A stretch of DNA of 64,000 bases from Prorocentrum cordatum (Eukaryota; Sar; Dinophyceae; Prorocentrales; Prorocentraceae): contig CAUYUJ010018471.1 in NCBI GenBank assembly GCA_963575745.1, positions 345,822 through 409,821 on the forward strand. The letters are read 5' to 3'. Below the pieces are notes generated by a model that had not been told where the DNA came from, ran no database searches, and saw nothing but the letters and a program-made list of their open reading frames with translations. Numbering within the stretch: position 1 is the stretch's first letter; each line of letters opens with the position of its first letter. This document shows positions 52,615 through 63,170 of this stretch, one piece after another. The translations under genes and the position numbers were made by a program.

Positions 52615-54286
52615 ATGTCTCACGACGATTTCGCCGCTCAGCTGAGCAATGTTCTGCCTAGAGCGTCACTTGCTGATATCGACGCGGTTTGCTCTTGCCT
52701 GCGGTTTAACGGGATGACGCGCTGGCAGCACCTCGAGGGCGCGCTGTTCGATGACTTTCTGGGTCGTGAACGCCTTTCTGTCACCGCAGCGACAGCAGTG
52801 CGAGAGCTGCTGGCACGCCCGCAAGGCGGCGTGCATCGCGGGCGCGCGGGTCGCGCGCGCGCGCCGCGCGTATTCTGAAGGACGACGGGCGAACGCCAGG
52901 CCCAACGGTGGCGAGGCGGCGCGGGCACGCCCGTCGAGTCAAGGCTCTGCGAGCTCGGCTTCTTCATCGTCCTCTTCCTCGAGCGTGCGGTTATGGGCAC
53001 CCCGCGTGGTCCGTCGCAGACCGCTTTCTCCGCGCGTTGCACGCGCGCGACGTCTTCGCGCGCGGCCGCGCGCGCAGGGCATCCCAGGGCCGGCGCCGCC
53101 ACCGGGGCCTCCACCCGCGATGCTTACGGCCCGTCGGCGGCGCAGCCGCAGCTCGGCAGCGGACCCAGTGGCAGCGGCGCGCCGTGCGCTACGTACGGCA
53201 ACGGAAGGTTTCGAGCGTCAGATGGGCGATCCGCGCTGCGAGATCGCGAAGGCTGCCGCAGCCGTCACGTCGCCCGAGGCGGGGCGGGCGTGGGCCCAGG
53301 TTGCCCGCAACAGCGCCCTGCTCGGATCGTGCCCACGGTCACTACCGCAGGTTCGCAGCGGCTTCGAATGTTGGGTGAAGTTCGCGCGCGACGTTTTGCA
53401 GCGCAAAGGCAGCGAACTCCCGCCGTCGGTCGACGGTCTTTTGCTCTGGTCTACGACGTTCAGGTGTCGCGCGACGTTCTGCAATTACCTTTCGCATTTG
53501 AAGAAGGCATGCCACGTCGCGCGCGCGGCAGACGCAGCGTTCACGCACGCGTCGCTGGCCGGCGCCAAGCTGGCTATCGAGAAGCGTTCGGGTTGGTCGG
53601 CACGACCCCGCATGGCGGTCCGGATGCACGTGCTGGAACAGCTACTGGAACGCCCAGGCGCGTTACCAGAGGGATCCGGGCTGGGTCTCCTCTTCGTGAC
53701 CGCGTACGCGTTTCTACTTCGCCTCCCGTCGGAAGCGCTGGTCATCCAACGGGCCGCCTCGCTCGACGACGCGTCGCATTTACGCGCGGGCCTTTTCATC
53801 AGCGAAGAGGCGGCCGTCTTATCGCTCGCCAGACGGAATAACCGGGAAAGACGGACAACTATTGTGCGCAATTGCTGGTGTCAGCGCTCACGCGCCACGT
53901 GCCCCGCACACGCTCTCGGCGCGCGGTTCAACTCGCAGTCCGTTGGAGAGGCCCCGTGGGCGGGCTGGTGCGCCACGGGTGTACGCAACGCGCTGCGGTC
54001 GGCACTGCGTCACACGGGAGTAGTTAACGCCGACGCCTACGGCGCCCACTCGTTCCGTCGGGGCCACGCCCAAGACATTGTGGAGTTCGGCGGCCGAGTC
54101 ACCGACATCCTGAAGGCAGGTGACTAGCAGATGCCAGCTTGGATGCGCTATCTTGACGTTGAGAAGATGGAGCGCCAGGCCGTCGCCGAGGCGCATTTCG
54201 GCGCGTCGTCCAGCGACGACGAGGGCGGGGATTCGGTAACCCCCGGCGTCCAGCGACGTCATTCCACGCTTGGTCGGTGCAAGTAA
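52615..54286 (+). pseudogene. Tyrosine recombinase (integrase) of the YR retroelement
   Basis: It starts MSHDDFAAQLSNVL with a SAM-like domain in one frame, shifts frame between 52751 and 52878, and continues through a Ser/Arg-rich linker to the recombinase. Core residues: first catalytic Arg in FLLRLPSEAL (about 53720), box II HSFRRGHAQDI (His and Arg, about 54050), and the nucleophile Tyr in WMRYLDVEKM (54149-54151). The frame is closed by TAG at 54125, in the place of the Trp of a GDW motif. It reopens immediately and runs to TAA at 54286. The enzyme integrates a circular cDNA by site-specific recombination and gives no target duplication. With TAG read as Trp the catalytic set is complete. 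Confidence 0.85.
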
Positions 54287-54465
54287 CGTCGCGCCAGGCC
54301 CCTTCGCACGCTCGTTCGCCCTCGTTCGGTCCATCGGTTGCTCTCTCGCGGGCCACGCGTCTGTGGCCGTCTCTCTGCCTGGCATTGGGTGGCAGCGTGC
54401 CTGCGGGTGCCGCAGGCCCGCTGCGTGGGGCAGCGCTCGGCCTCAGCCCCTGGGTCCGCGGCGGC

Positions 54466-54643
54466 GGGCATGGCACCCATGTGCTTCGGCCTGCGCCCTG
54501 GCGCGCCAGCCGCCTGTGTCGTTTGACGCGGTGGGCTGGCGTGTCGGCTGTTGGCGCACGGCCGCGGCCTCACCCAACGTTGTTTGGGTGCCGTATCCCC
54601 CCCTCTGGGTGGCATCGCGGTCGAACGTCGCCGCGAAGGAGAC
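54466..54643 (+). repeat. Split direct repeat B1
   Basis: Starts GGGCATGGCACCCATGTGCT, ends CGCCGCGAAGGAGAC. Matches B2 at about 97 percent. It is joined to A2 by TTATGGG. Confidence 0.9.
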
Positions 54644-54650
54644 TTATGGG

Positions 54651-55083
54651 GCAGTAATAACTTGTTATTGCAAGTCATACGTCGACGCCCCCAGGCGGGA
54701 GTGTCCCGCCGTCGGCGCACCGCGCGATGGCGGGCGCCCGCATGTCCACCCGCCACGCGCCGCCGCTACGTCGGGCGGGCCAGGCCCCGCGCGGGCATGC
54801 TGGCGTGCCGCGCGGCCGTGCGTCGGGGCCCTTCCCCCCTCCGCTCCTCCGCGCGCAGTCGCGATGTCTCCTCTTTGCCGCCTGGCCGCGGGGCGGGATA
54901 TCAAGTGCCCGGTCATGTCTGCAGCGCCCCACCTGCCTAGCGTGCACTCTTAAGGTGGGGCGGCTGGCCGGGGCGCGGTCCTCTGTCTGCCAGCGTGCGG
55001 CTCTGGACCAACCCTGGGGGCGACGCGCGGGGCGTCCGTTCGCCAGAGTGCGTCGGACGCGACCGCGGTCGCGCTTCTTTTCT
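54651..55083 (+). repeat. Split direct repeat A2
   Basis: Starts GCAGTAATAACTTGTTATTG. Same length and content as A1, with the AATAACTTGTTATT palindrome. Confidence 0.9.
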
Positions 55084-55105
55084 CCCACCCACCACCCTCG
55101 AGGGG

Positions 55106-55283
55106 GGGCATGGTACCCATGTGCTTCGGCCTGCGCCCTGGCGCGCAAGCCGCCTGCGTCGTTTGACGCGGTGGGCTGGCGCGTCGGCTGTTGGCGCACG
55201 GCCGCGGCCTCACCCAACGTTGTTTGGGTGCCGTATTCCCCCCTCTGGGTGGCATCGCGGTCGAACGTCGCCGCGAAGGAGAC
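55106..55283 (+). repeat. Split direct repeat B2, right end of the element
   Basis: Starts GGGCATGGTACCCATGTGCT and ends CGCCGCGAAGGAGAC at 55283. Beyond it the similarity to the B1-A2 junction ends. About 22 bp of unrelated sequence separates A2 from B2. Confidence 0.9.
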
Positions 55284-56004
55284 CCATGCTTCCCCGGCTC
55301 ATCATCATCATCATCATCATCATCATCTCGCCGCCTTCCACCTTGGTGCTGATGTTGCTTCTAACTTATCGCCCAGCGCCCCCCTCCTCCCTCACCCCCA
55401 TCTTCGTCGTGCCTCAATCCTCGACTTTCGAACCTCGAACCTCCGAGGGCCGCCGATTGGCCTTCGCCAGCCGCAGAGGAGAAGAAGGAAGCAACCGGAG
55501 GCAGATGGCACGACGACGATGGCGCCGACGGCAGTTGTTTCCACTGCTACGGTAACAACTCGAGCATCAGTCGAGTGAATATGTTCGTTCGCACGGCCGC
55601 GCAGGAGTTCAAGGCGAGCGAGTAGACAGAGTAGGACTGGATGGGAGGATGCATGAGAGAGGTCGAGTGGAGGGAAGCCCCGGGGGTCTACAGTCTTGCT
55701 TGGCATCGGCGCTCGGCAAGCAGAACCCGATTGCTTGCTCGGCCAGCCGAAGCCGAAAAATCGAAAAGAAGAAGCCCGAATGAAATGCGCACTGCCTGGT
55801 AAATTCTGGACCTGGGCTCCGTGGAAGGCCCTTGAAACTGACGCCCGGAAAACGATCGCAGCTTTCTCTTCCGTTTGCCCTCTAACCACGATCAGGCCCC
55901 ATGAATCTCAAAAGGATTCACTCCCCCGCGAGAACTGGCGCAAACAATTCGGGCTGGGCTATCAGCCCAAGGCGTCAGGGCGCCGTTCCGCCCAGGGGGG
56001 CCCC
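55284..56004. other. No gene; (ATC)n at 55299-55327
   Basis: Right flank of the retroelement. A short ATC microsatellite, then unique-looking sequence up to the stop codon of the next gene. Confidence 0.5.
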
Positions 56005-57632
56005 CTAGGTCTCCAGGGCGGCCTGCAGGGAGTTGCAGAGCTCGGTGTCCTCGATGTTTTTATCAATGAGCTTCTGCCTCGAACCCGTCGCGGCCTTCTT
56101 CTTCTCCTCCTCGCCCTTGAGCGGCTCGATGGTAGCCTTGATGATGTGAGCGGCGAAGGCTGTGGCGACGGTGAGTTTGCCTTCCATGGCAGTCTGTGCC
56201 GCGGCGGCCAAGATGGACGCGGGGGCGGATACCCCTTTGTTGTCCTGAAAGAATACAAGGCAGCTTTGCATACATAGGATGTTGAAACTTATGGGATTTT
56301 TAATGCATGCTTAATTTATGAATAAATTAATGCATCAACTCATCCTTTTATGTTTAATACATGGCCCGCACGCGGAGCACGCATTTAAAACGGCACTGTC
56401 CATGTGAATCTAGATCATGCTTCCCCTCCCCCTGTAAGGTCCCAGAGAGCGGAGTGGAGGCACGAGGACGAAGGAAGAGGCGATTTCGGAATTGGAGGAT
56501 GGGGAGCATTGGGGGAGACTGGCGAGTTGAAGGATGAGGAATTGGAAGAAGAATGGAGCAGGAAGTTAGCGTTACGTGCTTCTGCGAGCGGCCCTTCGTC
56601 ACGGCAGACGCAGCGTCCTTCATCTCCAGCAAGAGTTCACTGCCCTGGGCGAGCTTGATGTAAACAGCACTGCCGGTGAGCGTTGCGAGGACCTCAGGTT
56701 GTCGAGAAGGCTATCCGAATACATCTCCCATTGCAACGGGCGCCAAGTCTTGACGTTCGATTGGAGGTCCTGCAAGTTCGCAGTCCACACTTTCTGGACG
56801 TTCTTGAGGGCGGTCATGGCCTGGCCCTTGCACGCGCCCACGAAGTACAGGCCGTCGAAGATATTTGTTAAGCCCAGGCTGATGGACTTGTTACTCTTTT
56901 CGTCCTCTTCCTTCGCGTACAAGGTGCGCAAATTGAACTCTCCAGTGTCCGTGATGATCTCCAGGTCTGTGTGTTTGCAATAAACCTCGTCGTTCAAAGA
57001 TCTGGAACTGCCGCGAAGAGCTTCGACAGCCTTGAACAGAGGAGAGTCCTTCTTCGGAACAAGCTCGTCAATTTTACTAGTCGCCCGTATGAGCTCAATT
57101 TCACGACGTCCGTCAAGACCTTCAAGCCATGATGGAGCACGTGGGTTTGGTGGCGAAGGTGACTGCCACCGAGGCAGGACGCGACGTTCGAGGCCCTCAC
57201 CACCAGATCAGTGACGTCCAGGTCGATGTGAGGTTTGAGGTTCGGGACGTAGTCGACTGCGGTGCCGTGGTTCACATTGACGAAGGAGTACTTAGGCAAA
57301 CCCTTGACCGCGTTCAGAGCGGCTTTGCTTGGCCTTGACCCTGGCCCTTGCCTGGGCCGCTCGGGCGTTCGCGGTCGCGCCCCGGCGACTGCCGACGCGC
57401 CTCCGAGCCGCGAGATGCCCGAAGGCCCGCGCCACATGTGCGGCTCCGCCCTCGGGCACGGAGGGCGGCGCGGGCGCGGGCGGGGGGCCAAAGTCGGCGC
57501 CGCGGAGAACAGCGAACCCCGCCAACAATGAGGCGGGCTCCATCTGGGAGCCGAAGATAATGGAGAGGAGAAGAAGGAGCAATAACATCCAGAAGAGCAA
57601 CGCAACGCAAGAGCAACGCAACGCGCAATCAT
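56005..57632 (-). CDS. Multi-exon hypothetical gene with N-terminal targeting sequence
   Basis: Coding-like segments on the minus strand: (1) 57632 to about 57190, starting MIARCVALALRCSSG, Arg/Pro-rich, then KAALNAVKGLPKYSFVNVNH; (2) about 57150 to 56690 in another frame, with SLNDEVYCKHTDLEIITDTG, SLGLTNIFDGLYFVGACKG and KNVQKVWTANLQDLQ; (3) last exon 56244-56005, DNKGVSAPASILAAAAQTAM to LCNSLQAALET-stop. The last exon has a good acceptor (TTGTATTCTTTCAG). The junction between 1 and 2 and the donor of 2 could not be fixed. The N-terminus is compatible with an organelle transit or signal sequence; an alternative ATG at 57651 gives a strongly hydrophobic stretch. No family recognised. Confidence 0.5.
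56245..56690 (-). other. Candidate intron of the 56-kb gene
   Basis: The acceptor TTCTTTCAG|GACAAC is convincing. The donor lies somewhere between about 56665 and 56695; phase requires an in-frame choice that I could not settle. Confidence 0.45.
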
Positions 57633-57825
57633 CCCCGTCCTTGCTCGTCATCGCCGTGCTCGTTTAGTCACTTGCTGTTGCTCGACTATCGGGCACGCTG
57701 GCCACATTGTGCCCACCCAACCCTTTGGAAGAAGACACGCGCAAGTTCAAGGTTCAAGAGAACCGAACCATTCGATATGAAATCATCTTTTGCATTTCCA
57801 TCAGAAAAACCATTCAAAATCACAA

Positions 57826-58690
<865 letters not shown>

Positions 58691-58699
58691 CTAAGAACG

Positions 58700-59200
58700 A
58701 CGATATCCAAATGCGCTATCTGGCGCAGGTCGGTTTGTTCCTTTAATACAAACGTATCGTTGCTTGTTGGACCAGACAAATCCGTTACTGCGACTTGCAT
58801 TCGTATTTGTGATATTAATTATTCGTATAATCATGAAGCCCCTCGCCGAAGAATGTAATTCATAGAACTGTAATGACGTAATTAGTTAAACAAGTATACA
58901 AGTATCTACCGAATGACATAATTATGTATACACTTATGTAATTTTATACATTGAGTATGTAAGTCTGTAATTACTTATATAAGTCTGCCATTTAAGGAAC
59001 TACCATTATGTAACGATTCCTACAAGAATGTACATAATTGTATAGTTACATATGTTGGAAATTAGTATGTAATTGTATACACTGACCAAACACTTATGTA
59101 AGTATTGATATATATATATATGAAATTATATGTATAGATGGTACATTCTCGGAATGAATATATGTATGTTATCTTGCGCCATCTACAAGGCCTCAGATAG
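58700..59200. other. No gene; AT-rich with recurring TATGTAAT
   Basis: Short motifs such as TATGTAAT, ACTTATGTAA and GTATACA recur in both orientations; a (TA)n run lies at 59109-59122. Confidence 0.5.
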
Positions 59201-59214
59201 TGCTCTTCCGAAGA

Positions 59215-59255
59215 TGACAAGCTATAGGCAAACCAGGACGCCTCGCCACCGCTTG
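59215..59255 (-). repeat. LINE RT fragment, uninterrupted site
   Basis: GCTATAGGCAAACCAGGACG onward matches 37323-37363 (GCTATAGGCGAGCCAGGACG). The minus strand reads AVARRPGLPIA, like AVAKRPGSPIA of the LINE. It shows the target of the 37.2-kb short element before insertion. Confidence 0.5.
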
Positions 59256-59261
59256 ACCCAG

Positions 59262-59345
59262 GGCCTGTGTTTCGTCCTGACTCGTTTCTCGACGCGCTCG
59301 AGGCCCGGCAAGGGCCCCCAGAGACCGACAAAGGCCAACAACCGC
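59262..59345 (-). repeat. Family R dispersed repeat, diverged
   Basis: GGGCCTGTGTTTCGTCCTGA, CTCGAGGCCCGGCAAGGGCC and AACAACCGCCCG match the minus-strand order of the family. Confidence 0.5.
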
Positions 59346-59826
59346 CCGCTGGGTAGCCACACCCTCTGTAGTCGCCGAGGAAGACACCGTCAGCACACAG
59401 CCGGTGCACAGCGCGTGCGGTGTGCCAGGGGGCTGCGCGGCCAGGGTGTGCGGGTGCCTCTCTGGTGGGGCGGCAGAGAGCGTCGGCCTCTGGGCTGGGG
59501 CGCGGCAGGGAGAGCGCGCGCTCGGCGCCCAAGAAATCAGACTGCACGATGAGACCAAGGAGCTCTCAAGCTGCGACTGCGTAATATTTACGCCTGGCTC
59601 TCGGGCGTGTCTTGCAACCTCTAGGTTCGGGTCTCGGTGGCTACGGTTCGTAACACATTCACGCAATGCTGCAATCATGCATACCTGCACACCAGCAGCA
59701 ACTTACGCAAAGCATGTGCAATTACGAGCTGCAGTGGCAATGATGTCCGGCTCAAATGTGATATATATATATATATGTGTGTATAAACAAAAAAACAAAA
59801 AACACGGCATAAGCACAAACCTTGAA
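59346..59826. other. No gene seen
   Basis: Unremarkable sequence with a (TA)n run at 59761-59775. Confidence 0.45.
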
Positions 59827-59951
59827 GGTCCGTGCGGATTTTTTGGAGCGGCGCTAAAATGCGCCCTCGATGGCACGTAAAACGCGCCAGGGGCGGCGCC
59901 GGAGGCACCGCCAGGGCGGCCTGGCGCCGATCCAAGAAATCAGCGCGGGCC
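59827..59951. mobile_element. GCGGATTTCTTGG inverted-repeat element, short copy (125 bp)
   Basis: The left end GGTCCGTGCGGATTTTTTGG and the right end reversed (GGCCCGCGCTGATTTCTTGG) form an inverted repeat of about 33 bp that continues AGCGGCGC/ATCGGCGC. Confidence 0.65.
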
Positions 59952-60746
59952 GTCAAAAGTTATGCTTATGCAGTGTGTTCTTCTTCGGTGCAGTTCGCTT
60001 GATGGACAAAATCCTGCGCCACCCGCACGACCAGTGTGCCAGCGCAAACTTCACCCTGCCCCCGAGTCAACGCATCCTCCCCATTCAAGCAAAGAAACCC
60101 CACACTACACATCCTCAACCGCCGTGCGATTCAAAGAGTCGCCAGGTAAACCAGGAGCAACCCACGAGCTTACCTGCGATAGGCCCCCGATTCAACGTTG
60201 GTGGCATCGCAAGCGGGACGCAGTTCGGACAGCCGACAGATCCACACATCGTGGCGCAGCCCGCCACTGATGAATTGGGGGCGCAGGGGGTGTTCACAAA
60301 CATCAGCAGAAAGGGTGCAGAATTTGTGCATCAACCGTTCCCTGGGCTCTTCGGCCTCAGGCGCTTGACAGCTGCACTTAGCACTAGTTTGACTCACTTT
60401 GGTTCGCCATCTCCTCCTCTTCCTCCTCCTCCTCCTCCGCCTCCACTTCGACCCAAAGAAGGCCTGTCTAAAACTTCCAAGACGCCTCCTAGAAAAACAA
60501 AAAGAGGCCTCCCGCTCCTCCACCTCCTCCTCCTTAAAGAGGCCCCAGGAGGCCGATAACGGCGGAGAAAATCAGGAGCCCTGGAATTCTCCGAGGAGGC
60601 AAAGAGCCGATACCGCTACTCCCCGAACCTCTCCTGGGGCGCGTCCTCGCCCGGACTTTAAGGCGACCCCAGCCGCGGCGACGAGGGCTCTCCAGGAAGA
60701 GCAACCCGTCTGCATCGACAGTGACGGAAACATGATCATGAACTCT
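59952..60746. other. No gene accepted
   Basis: Contains short CTC runs (60411-60440, 60517-60535). A Cys-rich minus-strand reading at 60170-60300 is discussed among rejected items. Confidence 0.4.
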
Positions 60747-61112
60747 GGAGGTCCGCGCGGACTTCTTGGGTCGGTGTTGGAGCTCCTGCTCCTCCTCCGC
60801 CTCCTCCTCCTCCTCCTTCTCCTCCTCCTCCTCCTCCTTCCAATCCTTCCCCTCCTCCCTCTCCCCCCCCTCCTCCTCCTCCTCCTCCTCCTCCTCCTCC
60901 TCCTCTCCTCCTCCTCCTCCTCCTCCTCCTCCTCCTCCTCCTCCTCCTCCTCCTCCTCCTCCTCCTCCTCCTCCTTCCCCTCCTCCCCCTCCTCCCCCTC
61001 CTCCTCCTCCTGCTCCCCCCCCCCCCTGGCGCGCGGAGCAAGCCAGGGGCGGCGCCGGAGGCGCCGCCGGGGAGCTCCGGCGCCGACCCGAGAGAAACCG
61101 GCGCGGACCTCC
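60747..61112. mobile_element. GCGGATTTCTTGG inverted-repeat element enclosing a CTC array
   Basis: The left end GGAGGTCCGCGCGGACTTCT and the right end reversed (GGAGGTCCGCGCCGGTTTCT) pair, followed by GGGTCGGTGTTGGAGCTCC / GGGTCGGCGCCGGAGCTCC. A CTC array fills 60783-61015. Same ends as the 125-bp copy at 59827. Confidence 0.7.
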
Positions 61113-61206
61113 AAGGGCCGATGCCTCGTGCCGTGCGCCGTGCCTCGAGGCATCCGCTCCTCCGCTAGAGGCGGCCTCCCGGATGGGGTCGGAGCAGATT
61201 GAAGGG

Positions 61207-61350
61207 GCCCCAGGACACACAAATAGATACACACAAGAATAAAAAGATGCCCCATAGTTTCCCATATGTTCTGTGTTTTTGTCTTTCCCGCCACTTCCCA
61301 CATTTTCCCATATCTTCCTGGGACTCGACGACTAAGTGTGTCTGTGTGTA
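61207..61350 (+). mobile_element. CACACAAATAGAT element, copy C
   Basis: CCCAGGACACACAAATAGAT, then CCCATAGTTTCCCATATG, then TTTTTGTCTTTCCCGCCACT, then GGGACTCGACGACT and GTGTGT. Same order as copies A and B. Confidence 0.65.
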
Positions 61351-61385
61351 TTTTTCCCTCCTGATAGATGGGGTCGGAAGATCGC

Positions 61386-61560
61386 ACCGCATCGCCGATA
61401 CATCGGCGATGCATCGGCGATGCATCGGCGATGCATCGGCGATACATCGGCGACGCACCAGCGATGCACCGGCGACGTCGGTGATGCATCGGCGACGTCG
61501 ACGTGAAGCGAATCGGGCTGCACATCGAGCCGCATCGGCAATGCATCATCGATGCGGCGC
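61386..61560. repeat. GCATCGGCGAT satellite
   Basis: Units of 11-12 bp (GATGCATCGGC), regular at 61390-61450 and degenerate afterwards. A second degenerate stretch lies at 62270-62395. Confidence 0.85.
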
Positions 61561-61600
61561 GATCCTCCGACCCCATCTGCTCCGACCCCATCCAGGAGGC

Positions 61601-62253
61601 CTAGATCCGCTGGTGCTCTTTCCGCGGCGCTACGCCAGGGAGCCCCAGCCGCGCGCAGAGGGGAGGCCGTCGCCCCAGCCGCCAGGATGCCACGCCACCC
61701 CCGCGGCCTCGCCGCACGGCCGCAGCTGCAGCCTGTGCACCTCCTGCCAGAGGTGGCCGGCCTCCTCCTCGCAGGCAGCGGCCGCCCGCCAGGTCTCGGT
61801 GGCGACCCACCTTGGCGGCGCGCAGCCTCGTACCTCCGACGGCCTGAGGACAGGACATGCTTCGCGAGCGATCTCCGCCAGAGAACGCGAGGCGGGACAC
61901 CCAGGGAGCACCATCACGCTCTGGGCCCGGCGGCCGCGGCATGCAGTCGTCATCCATCGGAGGCTCGAGGCGGCACAGCCAGGGAGCACCGGCAGACGTT
62001 GGGCCTGCCGGCGGGGGTATGCAGGGTGTGCGAGGCTGGTCGGGAGCTCTCTCCCTCTCTCTCTCGTTCGCCAACCTGTCGGCTTGGGAACAACACAAAA
62101 CTCTTTCGCAATTTTCGACATCTGAATGGGGGGGAGCACATTCGGGAGCAATGGGACCGTCAAATACCGACCGAGGTCCGAGGACGAAAGCTGGGTCTCC
62201 TGGGGGGCATGTATTGATACAGCCAAGCCGCTGGATAACATTGGGTCCGCAGA
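61601..62253. other. No gene seen
   Basis: GC-rich sequence. The longest open frames are antisense pairs with no motif. Confidence 0.45.
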
Positions 62254-62449
62254 TGGGGTAGAAGGATCGCGCAGCATCGCCGATGCACCAGCGATGCGGC
62301 GATGTGGAGCCCGATGCTCTCCACGCCGACGGAGCCGATGCAACCCCAAAGCCACCGATGCATCAGCGATGTGCCGGCGAAGCATCGGCGACCCGGCGCG
62401 ATCCTCCAACGCCATCAACTCTGAGTTGATGGCGTTGGAGGATCGCGCC
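62254..62449. mobile_element. GGATGGGGTCGGA-type element, second copy, ending in a perfect palindrome
   Basis: The left end GATGGGGTAGAAGGATCGCG pairs with GCGCGATCCTCCAACGCCAT near 62398. The right end is then repeated in inverse, giving a perfect palindrome of 55 nt at 62395-62449 (27-nt arms around one T at 62422). A block GAGGATCGCGCCGACTCGGA recurs at about 62437 and 62482. Confidence 0.8.
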
Positions 62450-62686
62450 GACTCGGACTCCGTTTCGGAGGCCTCCATGTTAGAGGATCGCGCCGACTCG
62501 GACTCCATGTCTGGAGGCCTCCAGAAAAATGGAGTCTGGGCTGATTCAGCGCAGACTCCCTCTCGGAGGCCTCCAGCCTCGGAGGTCCGCGAGACTCGAC
62601 GGCACCCCGGCCCGAGAGGGGCCCCCCGGAGGCCGGACATGGCGACGGGCAGCCGCCCCGAGCTCGCGCAGGGGGAGGGAATGGGG

Positions 62687-62825
62687 GAGGAGGAGGAGGA
62701 GGAGGAGGAGGAGGAGGAGGAGGAGGAGGAGGAGGAGGAGGAAGGAGGGAGGAGGAGGAGGAGGAGAAGGAGGAAGGAGGAGGAAGGAGGAGGAGGAAGG
62801 AGGAGGAGGAAGAAGGAAGAAGGAG
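62687..62825. repeat. (GAG)n-rich tract
   Basis: GAG array grading into GGAGGA and AGAAGG units. Confidence 0.9.
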
Positions 62826-62982
62826 AAGGGAGGAGGCGAAATGGGCGGTCCGAGCCCGCGCGCCGCCCGCCACCTCTGCCAGCAGCAGCGGCAGAACCAC
62901 TGCCCCGAGCACTCGCCCGCGGCCTCCGCCGGGGGGGGGGGCGGGGGAGGTCTGCGCCGGAGGAGGGCCGACAGGCCTGGCC

Positions 62983-63170
62983 TCAAGTCGGGCCAGTCCC
63001 CCATACAAGGGGGATTTTCGACGAAAGTTAGAAAATACCCCCAAGAAATAATAGAAAAATAGTTCAAAGATAGTCTGGGGACTTCTTTTTTTGTATGTTT
63101 GACCTTTTTGGGGCATTTTGGGGTATTTTCTATTTCTCGTAGAAAAAATCCCCCTGTAGGGAGACAGGGG
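62983..63170. mobile_element. 8-bp-TSD short element, diverged (about 185 bp)
   Basis: The left end TCAAGTCGGGCCAGTCCCCC followed by GGGGGATTTTCGACGAAA matches the family. The right end keeps ATCCCCCTGTAGGGAGACAG but its outer bases are changed and no clean duplication is left. Confidence 0.65.

Larger units (their letters stand above)
45480..55283 (+). mobile_element. DIRS-order (Ngaro/PAT-like) tyrosine-recombinase retrotransposon
   Basis: A 9.8-kb element with split direct repeats A1 (45484-45915) ... B1 (54466-54643), A2 (54651-55083), B2 (55106-55283). This arrangement is diagnostic of Ngaro/PAT-type elements and differs from LTR and LINE designs. Between them lie gag-like, reverse transcriptase, RNase H and tyrosine recombinase regions in the expected order. 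No methyltransferase was seen, which favours Ngaro over PAT or DIRS1. By eye A1 and A2 differ at about 13 of 432 positions and B1 and B2 at about 5 of 178, so insertion is fairly recent. Several frameshifts and one stop make this copy non-autonomous as written. Confidence 0.85.
61175..61600. mobile_element. GGATGGGGTCGGA nested inverted-repeat element
   Basis: The outer pair is GGATGGGGTCGGAGCAGAT (61181-61199) with its exact reverse complement at 61575-61593. The inner pair is GATGGGGTCGGAAGATCGC (61369-61387) with a near-exact complement at 61559-61577. A CACACAAATAGAT element (61207-61350) lies between the left repeats and a GCATCGGCGAT satellite fills the centre. Confidence 0.7.

Noticed and set aside
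45480-55283. LTR retrotransposon
   Set aside because: The terminal repeats are split (A1 versus B1-A2-B2), there is a tyrosine recombinase instead of a DDE integrase, and no protease was seen.
60170-60303. Cys-rich minus-strand exon (CATMCGSVGCPNC) ending at a GTAAG donor
   Set aside because: The donor-like CAGGTAAG is attractive, but no acceptor, neighbouring exon or family could be identified.
61386-61560. Met-His-Arg-Cys repeat protein over the GCATCGGCGAT satellite
   Set aside because: Satellite translation only; the register is lost at each 11-bp unit.
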